Shown one piece after another: positions 23,095 to 36,169 of a stretch of DNA of 64,000 bases; position 1 is the stretch's first letter, and each line of letters opens with the position of its first letter. Location of the stretch: positions 30,000,017-30,064,016 of the forward strand of contig OX359269.1 of the NCBI GenBank assembly GCA_947179155.2, in the 5' to 3' direction. A model generated the notes under the pieces. It worked only from the letters and a program-made list of their open reading frames with translations, was not told the DNA's origin and did no database searches. The translations under genes and the position numbers were made by a program. This stretch comes from Hedera helix (taxonomy: Eukaryota > Streptophyta > Magnoliopsida > Apiales > Araliaceae).

Positions 23095-25009
23095 AGTTGA
23101 AGTTTGATATGGTCAAATTATCTCAAATTGTTATTAGAGACTCTTATCTTAAACGAATGAATACTTTATAACAAGCTAAGGGTTTTCAAAAGTCCACACT
23201 TAAATAATTAATTACAAGAAAGAAATTATAAGCCAGTTGATGTTATCACATAAAAATATTATAGTTTTATATGAATTTTTTTTCCAATAAATTAGAATCT
23301 CATTATATAAAAATATCATATTTTTATGATTATTGAAAACAAATCAAATTTATCGGTTTCTAAATTTAATCCTCTCTATTTTGATTACTAAATGTCACAT
23401 TGTCATATGCGTGTTACCTTTTGAAACCATAATCATGTGAAGTTAGATAACCATAACCAAAGCTTTGGACCATAGCCTTGCGTACACCTACATGGCGAGC
23501 TGGACCTCTATCATGTTCAAATTAGTGGAGTAAAGAATATATTTTTTGAATTGATCACGTTTTTTGACAACAAGAATCACACGGTACCATAAAAAAAAAA
23601 AAGAAGACTCTTATTTGGTTCTTTTTATAGTTTACAGAGACGGGAGACATTGTTGAAGTAAAAATTATATTGTTAGAATAATAAAAATTATTTAATATAT
23701 TAAATATTATTAAAATAATTATAAGAATTTCGGTAAAATAAATTTGATTTGACAATATTAACAATATGTATTAATAAAAATACAATGGACAAACCAACTA
23801 GGAAATCATAAATAAGTGAAAAAAGAACATATGCCCATTTTTATTCCCAGCCAAATGTTCTTGAAATGACTTTACACATTGTTTTCAAGATTTAAAATGG
23901 ATGAAAAAGATAAAAAAAAAATAAAATAACAATTAAATTTTTTTTTCTTATTCTTTTGTTACTGAATTTTTTAATAAACAAAAAAAAAAAGGATAAAAAA
24001 CTTGACTATTTTTCTTGTCAAAATTTTTCATTTGAAAATAGGCGAATTTGAATGAAAAATTGAATAATATAAACAAATTTTTTATAATCTCTATTCCACA
24101 TTATATTACAAGCACACCAAAATTAATATACAGGTAAATAGTAATAGAAATGTAAATTTTGAGATTTTCTTTTATAAACTCGATAGCAACATTAAATTAT
24201 TTATATAAAAGTTTTCTATTTTTTTTCTTATCTTAAATTAAGTATTCTATTAAAAAAATTTACCGTCCAAAACTCAAAAATATAATCTTGATGTATGCAA
24301 TCGTACAAACAGATTTCAACTTATATTAACTTTTCACAAATTAACAATGTAATATTCCGAACTTTCGAGATAGTTGTAATCCGAATTTATAGGCATAAAT
24401 AAATATTGTATTACATCTAATATGTGTTATGAAATTTTCATGTGTGTTTATTTTTGTGTTTTGTTTCAAGAATCCAACTTAAACAATTATTAAAAAAATA
24501 AAAGTAAATTTTTTAAAAACCTAGAACTAGGGTTTGGAGAAAACATAAATCCTAATTTTAGAAACCCTAAGGTTTAAACCCTAAACCCTAGAAAGTACTA
24601 TTCACAAATACGTGTATAAATACAAAAATTATACGGATAGAATATGATAATAATACGAAAATTATACAGATAGAATACGAAAATTATACAGATAGAATAC
24701 GAAAAAGTCAATTGTGAATAGTAAAAGTCAACTATACTACATGTATACTTGATTAAGATGAAGGTTAATTAAAATTAAGATTAACCTAATAAGTTTAATT
24801 GGTGAATTAAGAAACTAATCAACCAATCAAGTTGCTAGCTTTAGTAGAGAATTATCCAATGTTGAGTTAGTTGTTAACTCTAGTTAGTAGTTAAAGTTAA
24901 AGCCTAAGCCAAGCCAAAGTCAAGCCAAACTTGGAGCCAAAGTCGTAGCCAAACTTGGAGCCAAAACTTGGTAGTTTTAATGACCATAATACCCTAGCTT
25001 TGCATGGCC

Positions 25010-25017
25010 TATAAATA
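25010..25017 (+). promoter_or_regulatory. TATA box of the Tekay-type LTR
   Basis: TATAAATA within 'GCCTATAAATAACAAGC', conserved at 38,606-38,613 in the 3' LTR. It lies about 660 bp into the LTR, the expected place for the U3/R promoter. Confidence 0.65.
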
Positions 25018-25209
25018 ACAAGCATTGTGCACTTGTTTCATCATTCATTTTCAAAGAACAAAATCTAGTATCAAAACTATACATGTATTGAGAGAGAGTT
25101 CTTGTGAGTTACTACTTTGGAAATTGCAAAGAAATGGTTAAAACTTACAAATTCAAAATGTACAATATTTAAAAGTTATTATGTTCGATTTTTCTTTCGT
25201 CTTTAATTT

Positions 25210-25690
25210 TTAAAAGCTCAAAAACACGAGTCGTAGCCATGTTCGATTGTTATTCTCCATGTTCTTCACGTGTTCTTGAGATTTTCTTCATTTTATAGTA
25301 GTTATAATATTCAATTTTCTTTTATTGCCAAACTCAAGAACATAAGTCGTAGCCATGTACGATTTTTCGTTCTCCGTGTTCCTTATGACTTGAGCAAGTC
25401 GTTGTTATGTCAATTTCATTTCATAGTATATAACTAAAGCTCAATGAACGCGAGTCGTAGCCATGTACGATTTTTTGTTCTCCGTGTTGTTCATGTGATC
25501 TTGAGCAATAGTTATAAACTGTTAAAATCAAGTAAACAAGCCGTTATAACGACCATATTATTTCATATATAAATGTTATAATCACTTATACAAGCAGTTA
25601 TAATGCTCAAATTATTTCAAATATGAAATCCAAAAGCTCAAGAACATAAGTTGTTACCATATACGGTTTTTTCGTTCTTCGTGTTTTCTT
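25210..25690 (+). repeat. Four ~110-bp repeats in the LTR R/U5 region
   Basis: The core 'AGTCGTAGCCATGTACGATTTTTCGTTCTCCGTGTTCTT' recurs in variants near 25,230, 25,345, 25,455 and 25,645, each preceded by 'AGCTCAA(G/T)AAC'. The core spacing is about 105-190 bp. The 3' LTR has three of these (38,820; 38,940; 39,050) and lost the fourth to its deletion. Confidence 0.85.
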
Positions 25691-27595
25691 GAGTAAAAGT
25701 CATAAATATCTATATAAGAAGGCTTATGATTTTCTTATTTTATGTTATAAAGTGTTATTTATTGTTAGAACATGTTATCTTAGCAAATTAAAGCTTTAGG
25801 TATCATGTTTTATCAATTCAGTCAATGAAATATTGAAACAGTTTCTGGTAGTCCCCTTACTGTCAAAATCTGTGTAAATTAGTAAGGAATTTCGAACTTT
25901 GGTCTAAACATAAATTGTAGAGACGGAAGTTACAAACACGTGAAATTTTGAACAACTCAAAAATATTTTAAAACGAAGAAGTTATGGCTGTTTAATTGAG
26001 CCAGGGTCTGACAACCAATGTTGTTGTCCACTTTTTATAAAGTCACTTAAAAATGAGTTTTTGAGTTCGAGAATTTTCCAACTAAAATCACCTATGGAAA
26101 TAGTTTAAACAAGTTATAAAAACATTAATTAAGAAGTAAAATTCGATAAACTAACATTCGAGTGCGCGTAAATAATTATGTAGGCATTTAACGCTTTACC
26201 GGGAAAACCCTAAATTGCTTCAAGACAAGTTTTCTATCCTTAACCTTTGTTTACTTGTTTTCTATACGATTTATACATTTTTTACAAACAACGTGTTATA
26301 AATCTTTGATATGAGAGTTATTACTTCTTGCTTTGGCATAACTTGCAAAAAATGAAATGCTTATTCACGATTTATTTCGAATCATGCTTTATTTTATCCA
26401 ACCAAGTTGTCTTGGGGCGATCCTGACATGTAAAGTAAACTGAGATGAACGAATATGTACCACTGTTCATGATTATTCCAGTGTGATGTATGTTATGCAT
26501 AACATAGGATGTCATTAGGTTGATCCCCTTTCTATATCCATTGTAAATAGTTCTAAGTCGAAAGACAAAGAACAGTTCTAGGTCTAACCACCACTCAATT
26601 TTACTATGTTAAAATATTTGTAATATCAATTGTTGTGTCATGAATCCTTAAAATCTATATCAGTGTTAGTTCACTTATATGCTATATGTTAGACTTGCTG
26701 AGCTTTTGTATGCTCACCCTTGCAAATAAACCTAAATTGCAGACAAACCCGAGAGCTCCGGCTCTAAGAAGAAGAAAAGAAAGAAGAAATGCATATACTA
26801 GTTTACATGCTTTATTAAATTGCTTGTCCTTTTGTTTTAAAGTCTTGATGACTTATGTAATATGAACAAGCAAACAATGTAATCGACTATATATTAATAT
26901 ATATCAAGTTTCATCACATGTTCTTATTACGTCTTTACTTTGGTTTAACTTAGAATTGTTAAAACTTAACATAGTATTGATAATGATCTATTTATCTGGA
27001 TGAGGATCGGTAAATAACTTGTAAGTGTTGTACATCTAAGACAGGATTAAGTGATGTAGACTGGTCAAATCCATCATTAAGGTTCCTCGGACCCAGGTAT
27101 AACTCGTTATTACTATTCTGAATGTCAGATAAATAGGATTATTGATATGAAGAGATATCACTATAACCAAATATGTTTCGAGTGAGGGTTTTAACTAGTT
27201 GGGTAATGTTCTGTACAGAAAGAGAATTTTGCACTGGACAAAGATACAACCATTTGTCACGGATAAAGATGCAAACATTTATCACGGATGAAGATACAAA
27301 CATTCACCGCGAGATTCTCTGTTCCCAAGAGTCGTCCTAATGATTTAATGCCGTGGATATTGGAACATGTGAAGTTATAGAATATCTAAATCTTAAGGAT
27401 AAAATGTCATGATTGAGTATTAAGTCTCTTGTATCGATTACAAGGACTTGATATAAAATAATGAAAGATCTTTGGGAATTAAGATGTGAACTTTGTTTAT
27501 GAATAAAGGAAATCATCCATAAACCTAATGATTTAGCAATTATAGTGAGCACCAAGTCATCTATAGTAAGTATATTGATTTGGGAGCGTCAGAGG

Positions 27596-27608
27596 TTGGT
27601 ATAAGAGC
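27596..27608 (+). promoter_or_regulatory. Primer-binding site, tRNA-Met type
   Basis: TTGGTATAAGAGC, one mismatch to the plant initiator tRNA-Met complement, four bases after the inferred LTR end. Confidence 0.8.
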
Positions 27609-27796
27609 TGTAGATTATAGCTCCAAGGTAACGAGTATCTTAGGATATAATCTGATGGAAATAGGACTAAATGGACTTGTGAAAAGTCTATAGATAATTA
27701 AAAGACAAATAAATCTTAAACATAATACGTAAATTTTAAAAAAATGAAATGTTTTTTGAAAGAAATATACTAATTAAAACTAAATTCTTGTGTAGG

Positions 27797-28352
27797 ATGG
27801 CTGCTATTCCAAGTTGGGAAGAGATAATGCAAGCAAACACACATCCTGTGGTCCTTGAAAGTGATCTTGAGGAGGATCCACTTTAAGATCCAGTAATAGA
27901 TCATGCGGGTGATCACCTCGTGATCAACTTTGTGGACATGTCTGATGATGATGATTTTGATGAAATTTAACATGACATGGATATTTTAGACGCCGAGGAT
28001 GGCGATCCAGAATCTGAGTTTAATGAAATCATCGAAGAAATGAATTAAGAAGAAGCGGGAACAAGTGGCATTGTTGGACACAACTACCAAAATAATTGAA
28101 ACTCTTGAAATGTTTTGGTTAGAGGAAGTTGAGAGAAACCATGCACAAGAGCTTCAGTTAGCCATCAAAGAAGCCGAAAAGCTCCAGTTGCAGGAAACAC
28201 TTGCCCATGAAAGGAATGAACGTCGTTATTCCTATTGGGAACTTCATAAGGAGGAAGAAGATTTCCCCACAGCAAGGAATGAATTGGGCTACGAGATCAA
28301 CCGATCTGTATTTTCGAGTATGCTAAATAGGGCTTTTAAGAAAGTCAATTAA
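27797..28352 (+). pseudogene. Extra acidic/coiled-coil open frame upstream of Gag
   Basis: Between the primer-binding site and gag lies a broken frame of about 180 codons. It starts at ATG 27,797 (MAAIPSWEEIMQ). The first part is very acidic (Asp/Glu runs such as DMSDDDDFDEI) and has several stops. After a frame change near 28,050 a clean 95-codon part follows with heptad-like EAEKLQLQETLAHERNERR, which suggests a coiled coil. It ends at 28,352. Then come about 200 bp of AT-rich sequence and a polypyrimidine-AG just before the gag ATG. I do not recognise the protein. Extra frames upstream of gag are known in Ogre-type Ty3 elements; a link is not shown here. Confidence 0.5.
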
Positions 28353-28572
28353 AAAAAAACTTTTAATCTTTAAATTATGCTTTATGTGTGTAATATTAGC
28401 ATTCCCATTTTTATAAGGGATGTTAATAATAGTAAAACGAAATTATTCACTCGGTTAATAATAGTTTGTAATGTGTGGAAGTTTATAAAAATAAATTTTG
28501 TTATCAAATATGATGTGTAAAATTTTCTTTATGCTTGCATATTTATACTCGTCTTTCTTTTATTTTAGAGAA

Positions 28573-29560
28573 ATGACACCACCAAACACAAGAGCAAGAG
28601 TGATAGCACATGCTAGTAATAGTAGTAGTGAGAGTGTTGAGCAAACACCTAGTGATAATCAGACCGCCGAAAATCCTATGCAACAATTTGTTAATATGTT
28701 AATGAGTGCCATAGTAAACCAAACAAATCCACCCCGAACATACACAACTACATTTAAAGACTTTAAGAACGTAGGACCTCCCGAAATTGGGTTACCGAAA
28801 TTGAAAAGACTTTTGATATAGCTGAGGTTGGGGAAAATCAAAAGACAAAATTTGTTGCCTATCTGTTAAAAGGTGAAGCGAACTTTTGGTGGGAATCCAA
28901 CAAATCAAAGGCGGGAAAAGGTGTAATCACTTGGGAAAAGTTTAAGAAATTATTTTTTGAGAACTTTTTCCTGAAGAAGCATGCAAAATCGGATGGGAGT
29001 CCGGTTTCTAAATTTAACATAAGGGGACATGACAGTGCCCCAATATGCCACCAAGTTTAATGAACTCTCACGTTTCACTTCTCATCAAGTGGTGACGGAG
29101 GAACGTAAAGCGAGGAGATTCAAAGAAGGGTTAAAACCCTGGATTTATGGCAAAGTTGTCGTATTACAGCTAGAGAATTTCTCTCAACTTCTGGAGAAAG
29201 CCATCATTGCCAAAGGCGGCACTGATGCCTTTAATAAATATAAAAAGGAAAAATAAAAATAAAAAGAATCATGAGGGGGGAGGTCTAGTAAAGGAAGTAA
29301 TGGTGGGGGGAATAACAAAAGAAAATTTAATGGTGGGGGAAATACACAGAAAGAGGGAGATAACAAAAAGAAAATAGAACCCTGCAAGACATGTGGCAAG
29401 GGCCACATAAGAGTATGTCTTAAAGGGAAAAATATTTATTACAACTGTAAAGAAGAGGGACACTTAGCCACCACTTGCCCAAACCCGAAGAAGGACACCT
29501 GCTTTAATTGTGGAGCAACGGGACATCAAGCCAAGATGCGCCCTAGGAAAGGAGGAGAAG
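28573..29560 (+). pseudogene. gag: Tekay-type Gag pseudogene with zinc knuckles
   Basis: Start ATG at 28,573 (MTPPNTRARV). The capsid-type core reads in a second frame from about 28,790 (EANFWWESNKSKAGKG, TWEKFKKLFFENFFL) and in a third from 29,029 (EERKARRFKEGLKPWI), so at least two frameshifts occurred. Three nucleocapsid zinc knuckles lie at about 29,377-29,535: CKTCGKGHIRVC, YYNCKEEGHLATTC and CFNCGATGHQAKM. The second lacks its first Cys and the third its last. Gag would package element RNA; this copy is dead. Confidence 0.88.
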
Positions 29561-32500
29561 TGGGAGGGAGCAAGGCGAGTAACGTCGCCCCGACAACTAC
29601 ACCGGGAGGCCCGGGCCGTCCAACGGCAAGGACTTTCAATACGTCAGTGAGAGATGCGGTGGCATTTCAAGATATAGTGTCAGGTATCATTCCGGTCAAC
29701 TCCATAAATGCTTATGTGCTATTTGATTCGGGTGCTTCTTGCTCATTTGTTTCACATGAATTCGCTAAAAAATTTAACATGCCTAGTGAGAATTTAGACT
29801 TTCCCTTGAATATAGAAATTGCTAATAGGGAGATAATACTTGTTAATCACATCTTTAAGAAATGTTGCATAGCGATTAAGGGTCACAATTTAAAGGTGGA
29901 TCTTATTCCCATTAAATTAGGGGAATTCGATGTAATTATAGGTATGGATTAGTTAACTAATCAAAAAATGGTGATTGATTGCTAAAAGAAGTGCGTCAAC
30001 CTTTTGACAACGTCGAAGTCAAAGGTCGTTTTTAATGGGAATCAATTGCCAAGAAAATCTCGTTGTTTGTCAGCAATGCAAGCAAATGGATTACTTAAGA
30101 AGGGGTGTCAAGGCTATTTGGCCTATATCATAGATACTCAATGGAAAGAGTTAGATATAGATCAAATACCAGTTGTAAGGGAATTCACAGACGTATTTCC
30201 CAATGACTCACCCGGTCTCCCACCTGATAGAGAGATCAAATTTGTCATCAACTTAGCATCGGGAACTGCACCAGTTTTAATGGCTCCATACAGGATGACA
30301 CCTATGGAGATGAAAGAGTTGATGGTTCAACTACAAGAATTATTGGAAAAGAAGTACATTCAACCTAGTGTTTCTCCATGGGGAGCACCAATGTTATTTG
30401 TCAAAAAAAGAATGGAACTTTAAGATTATGTGTCGACTATTGTGAACTGAATAAGTTGACCATAAAAAATAAGTATCAATTACCTATGATAGACGACTTG
30501 TTTGATCAATTGAAGGGAGCTGAACATTTCTCTAAGATTGATCTACGGTCGGGTTACCATCAACTAAAAGTCAAAAAAGAAGATGTGCCAAAGACAGCAT
30601 TTCGAACACGTTATGGATATTACGAGTTTCTAGTGATGTCCTTTAGATTAACGAATGCACCGACAACATTCATGGACTTGATGAATAGGGTTTTTAGGTC
30701 TTGTTTAGACAAGTATATTGTAGTGTTCATCGATGATATTCTCATATACTCGAAAACATTAGAAGAACATACTGTACATTTGAGAAGTGTACTAAAAACC
30801 TTATGGAGGGAACAACTCTATGCCAAATTTTCAAAAATGTGAGTTCTGGCTAGAAAAGGTTCAGTTTTTGGGTCACGTGATTGACAAGAATGGAATAGCG
30901 GTGGATCCATCAAAGATAGAAGCAGTTATGAACTGGGAACAACCAAAGACCCAACTAAAGTGAGAAGTTTCTTAGGTTTAGCGGGGTACTATAGACATTT
31001 CATTAAAGACTTTTCAAAAATAGCAACCCCACTAACCAACTTAACAAGGAAGACGGTGAAGTATGTATGGACTGATAAGTGTGAAGAAAGCTTTCAAGAG
31101 CTAAATAAGAGACTAAGCAAGGCGCTGGTATTATCATTACCTGATAATAGTGGAGGTCTTGTAGTCTATAGTGACATAAAGGTTTAGGTTGCGTGTTAAT
31201 ACAACATGGGAAGGTCATTGCTTACGCTTCGCGATAATTGAAAGATTATGAGATAATGTATCCTACTCACAATCTAGAATTAGCGGCGGTAGTATTTGCT
31301 TTAAAGATATGGAGACATTACTTATATGGAGAAAAGTGTGAAATTTATACCGATCATAAAAGTTTGAAATATATTTTCACACAATGAGAGTTGAATATGA
31401 GGCAAATAAGGTAGCTGGAATTGATAAAGGATTATGACTGCAAAATCCTATATCATCTAGGGAAAGCCAACGTAGTTGCAGATGCACTAAGTAGGAAGAA
31501 TCAAGAGAAACTAAATGTGTTAACAACTCAGGATGAGTTGCTCAAGGAATTTGCTAGACTCGACATTGAAGTGAGGTTTCCTTTAATCTCAACGAGGAAA
31601 TTATTTGTAATGGAGGATCACTTAACTTTGTTAGAAAAAATCAAGGAAACACAAGAAAAGGATGGAGAGTATAAGGAAATAAAAAATAAGATAACAAAGA
31701 ATGTGAACAATAGGTTCAAATTGGACAATGATGGAATCATAAGGTTTGAATCAAGGATATGGGTACCTTCGGTACAGGAGTTGAAGGAAGAAATTATGTC
31801 AGAAGCACATAGTACTACGTTTTCAATTCATCCAGGTAGCACCAAAATGTACAAAGGCATGAGTAAACATTTCTGGTGGCCAAACATGAAGAGGGAGGTG
31901 GCTGAATTCGTTAGTAGGTGTTTGACATGCCAACGGGTTAAAGCAGAGCATCAAAGACCAAGCGGGTTATTACAACCATTGGAAATTCCAGAATGGAAAT
32001 GAGAGCATATTACAATGGCTTTTGTAGTAGGACTTCCAACCACACAAAAGGGTCATGATGCAATTTGGGTGATAGTGGATCGACTAACCAAGTCTTCTCA
32101 CTTTCTACCAATTAAAGTTAAGTTCACCCTAGATAGATTAGCCAAATTATATATTAAGGAGGTTATATCTAGGCATGGGGTTCCAATTTTAATCGTGTCC
32201 GATCAAGATCCAAGGTTCACATCAAACTTTTGGAAAAGTCTTCAAGAACATCTTGGGACACAGTTGAGACTAAGTATGGCTTACCACCCACAAACAGATG
32301 GTCAAAGTAAAGGACTATCCAAACTTTGGAGGATATGTTGAGAGCTTGTATGATGGATTTTAAAGGAAGTTGGGAAGATCACTTACCTCTGGTAGAATTC
32401 GTATACAACAATAGTTATCATGCTAGTATAGGAATGCCACCATATGAAGCTCTATATGGAAGGAAATGTAAAACACCGATGTGTTGGGACGAAGTCGTTG

Positions 32501-32791
32501 AACGAAAGATGCTAGGGCGAAAATTGGTTCAACAAACAGCGGAGGTAGTTCAAACAATTCAACTGAGATTAAGACCTGCTCAAGAAAGACACAAGAGATA
32601 TGTCGATCTACATCGACAAAAAAGAAACTTTGAAGTCGGTAGTCATGTTTTCCTGAAGGTATCTCCCTGGAAGGGGAAGATTCGTTTTGGAAAGAAAGGA
32701 AAATTGAGTCCAACGTCTATAGGACCATTTGAGATATTACGAAGAATAGGTGATGTAGCTTATGGAGTAGTCATACCTCCAGAACTGGAAC
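29536..32791 (+). pseudogene. pol: Tekay-type Pol pseudogene, 5' part (PR-RT-RH-INT)
   Basis: Protease: FDSGASCSFVS near 29,722. Reverse transcriptase: KIDLRSGYHQLKVKKEDVPK near 30,535 and the catalytic box FIDDILIYS near 30,727. RNase H: IYTDHKSLKYIF near 31,350. Integrase: zinc-binding His/Cys domain about 31,806-31,946, then the core. Damage includes TGA at 32,000-32,002 in place of a conserved Trp and GCT (Ala) at 32,018-32,020 where the family has the first catalytic Asp. Near 32,309 there is a codon change plus frameshift at the catalytic Glu, and a stop after 'GMD' at 29,950. Three separate hits on the integrase active site make it inactive. The frame is interrupted by the nested element at 32,792. 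Confidence 0.92.
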
Positions 32792-34202
32792 TGTAACGAC
32801 CCGAAAATCCACGTGTTGGCCACGACGGACCTCCGCTCGTTAACCATACAACCTTGTACTTAATTCCACAATAAATCTCAATAATATAATTGATTAAACT
32901 AGTTTATTTTTAAATTATTACAATTTCAACATAACTTACAACATTGATATAGTTGTTTGATATAGAGTTTATTTGAACTTTAGCATAATTCTACCTCAGA
33001 ATCGAAATCTTTACATTCCGTCTTTAGATCTCTGATCATAACCTCATGATCCAATCTAATATCATTGAAATCATAAACACTATGATTTTTAAACCAATAT
33101 AAAAACCTGTGAATATAATTATCATTCACCTAGCCATACAAATCTTTCTGTATTTACACTGATACTTTGATGGTATCTTATTACAAGATTCTATAATAAA
33201 ATTTACAACTGAGGTTAACTTTAATAAATTCATACAATCACACACCTCAATTGCTAACGATAAGATTCAATATCAAAATACACGTTAGACAATTTATACA
33301 TTTAATGAATCTCATTCATCCAATTGATTAATTATAACAAACAATCTAACACTTCGCGCGAAACTACGCAATTAGTCTTCTATAACCTTTAGCTTTATCA
33401 GAAATTCCTGCCTTCTCGCATTTTCCTGAAACTGTTTGTTTTAAAGTGGAATGAGCACGACGGCTCAGCAAGTTTAACAGTTTCACATAACAAGTAATCA
33501 CATTTTTATCATGCTTCATGCATCTTGTGCTTGCAATGAATACATATCTCATGCATGTCATGCATGTCATGCATTTGCGTTTAATTTATGCTTCATGCTT
33601 GTTATGTCTAGCATTTATCATGTCATAAAGTTCAATGCAGAACAATCAACTCAATATAAAACAAACATCTATGCACATTGACAATATGCCGCATGTTATT
33701 GTACAAGGGCATATAATCACATGTTTCCACATAAAAACATTTAACACATTGCAAGTTCTGAAAGACTTGCCTGCACGCTTTTATTTAACTTAACATTTAC
33801 TTCTTTGATAGTCTTTTCTATCCTTTATTGCATTGGGTTGCTACTTCGAGCACTATCTGTCAACATACAATCTATATACATCATTATAGGATCACAAACT
33901 CATATAACTTATTAAACTTAACTCATAAATATCCGACCATTCGTCTCTAATCATTTCACATTTGATGTGTTATACCTTATGTAGGTTAATAATACATCAT
34001 AACTTGTTACCGACATTTTTCATAACCCTTTACATGATTTAGCTTAGCCTTAGGCATGCTATATTATGTCATTCATCATTTCATTATACCACAACACCCT
34101 TTACATTGATCAATTTTATTAATCTAGGGTTTACATAACCTATCTTTATCATTTAGTATCAAAATATTTCATTTTGGGTCAAAAATATCATTTTTTAAAA
34201 TT

Positions 34203-34335
34203 ATGCCAACCACGGCCCTAGCCGAATTTTGGCCTAGAAACCGCGGCCCCAGTCATGACCTATCAGCCAATCACGGCCCCAGCCGTGGTTTTGCCTACAA
34301 AACCATGGCCCCGGCCGTGGCCCAAAATCTGGAAT
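34203..34335 (-). repeat. GC-rich palindromic repeats in the LTR
   Basis: Four or five variants of CCACGGC(C)CC(A/G)GCCGTGG, separated by about 20 bp ('TTTTGCCTA', 'TTTGGCC'). Each can fold on itself. It stands out sharply against AT-rich surroundings. Confidence 0.85.
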
Positions 34336-35932
34336 TTTGATTTTTACTACTACTTTGGTGATTTTTAACTCTTACACCACACATCCAATTTAGCTCAAAT
34401 TTGGACCACATCTAGTCCTTATTACATAGTATTTTATAAAAAATTTACTTGCCTCATTTGGCTACTCAAAATCATAGATACACTAGCTCGTAGGAGGGCT
34501 GTTCAATTGATTTTCAGAATTAGAAAATTTTCGAACTTTGAAATTCAACTTTGTGATTTTTGGCCATAAGCTTTAAAACTTCATTCCAACACTTGACATA
34601 GTTCATATAACCTATATGTGACATGTACAAACTTTCAAAAGCATAAAACTTCGCATGAGGCGAGAATTGTCCGTTAAAATCCATTTCGAGTCGAAACGAT
34701 CGATTTCAATCGTTCGAATCGCCATTTCATTCAAATTTGATTCCGTTGATTGCCAAATCTACGTAGACACGTGTAATAACATAAAACTAAGCCATTTGAC
34801 TTAATCATTTGACTTAAAATTTTCATTTAATTCCTCAAAATTGTCAAAAATCATACTTTGGTTGGATTTTCATCAACTTTTTCAAAACCTTTCATTTCCA
34901 AAGCTTAAACTCCGTGTCAATCCTTAACTTCTTTTTGGCACAACTTAGTTCCAACACTTCATTTAGTACACATAGCAAATATATAACTTAAATGGACTTT
35001 CAAAACCTTTAAAACTTTTCAAATGGTTCCATTTTCTAAATAGTCCGTTTTGGTCGTTGGCGAACGTTTTAAAACGTTTAAAATCCACAATTGTCGTCAT
35101 ACGAACCAAATAACTTCCAATTCAACTTGAACACGCGTATTTATATCAAACTTAGCTTTTTGGTCTTATTTGATCGCCAATTACACAAAATGGCCAAATT
35201 CACACATGGGTGACATTTTTGCCTAACTTTCATAACATAACTTTAAACCCTCTTTGAATTCTTGTACTCTACACATCAAATACCTTAACATATATACATT
35301 TAACCACTTTATGTATTCACATAACTTCCTTATATACCTTCCAAGTCACTTTACAGATTATTACGTAGTCTATACACAAAGTATAGTCTAATAATGTAAC
35401 TTTCTTGCACAAAACATGTTTCTTAATCTTCAAAGCCTATTGTATGCTATCTATCAATACATAGCATGAAAAAATACATCCTCAACACATATAAACTCAT
35501 CTCCAATATTTATAGATTCATAAAAACACCTATAAATATTTAAATATAACCTTTCACCATAAAATTGGTTTATATCAAAATAAAACCATCAAAACTAGGT
35601 TTCACCAACACAAAACCTTAATCATTTTTACTTATCTATGTATATAGTATGCTATATACCTCTAGATACACATAACCCCATCTCTTGACCAACTTAAAAC
35701 TCAGATTCACCATAATCCAACACACAAAATACAAAGCTTTCCTACAATAACTATATAGGAAACCCTAAAACATAATTTTTACAAAATTTGGAGTTTAGAA
35801 AACTTTTAAACCTTCATGGATGATCTTATTTTTGGGCTCTAGAGACTCCCCATGATGAGGGCTTCATCTTTAATTCTTGCTCCGTGTTCATCCGACCATT
35901 CTAGCTCATTAAGCTCAAGCTTTTCTTCTTCC

Positions 35933-35968
<36 letters not shown>

Positions 35969-36169
35969 AATCTGCTGGAAAGTGGCGTGGGAAAAGAAAA
36001 AATGAAGTCCCCTAAGTCTAGGTCTTGCTTAAATAAAATGTAAGATAACGAATGAGTGGTTATAATTAATCCACTCATTTAAAATCAGATCATATAATGG
36101 TCCACATGCTAAAAATCTGATTATCATCTAGCCCACTTAAAATCTGTAGGTTTATTCCCATATTTGGGT

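Larger units (their letters stand above)
24348..27591 (+). repeat. Tekay-type 5' LTR, about 3.24 kb
   Basis: The start matches the 3' LTR base for base over long stretches. The 3' boundary is set by the adjacent primer-binding site and the CA in 'GAGCGTCA', because the 3' LTR is truncated before this point. Inside are 24-bp-scale repeats of 'GAAAATTATACGGATAGAATAC' type (24,610-24,710), a TATA box, and four roughly 110-bp repeats carrying 'GTCGTAGCCATGTACGAT'. Confidence 0.85.

Noticed and set aside
24555..24595. Telomere-like words (AAACCCTAAACCCTAG)
   Set aside because: Only two or three degenerate units inside a Ty3 LTR, repeated at the same place in the 3' LTR; not an interstitial telomere.
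35839..36078. Open frames on both strands over the (CT)n tract
   Set aside because: Ser-Leu or Arg-Glu dipeptide runs from the microsatellite inside an LTR.
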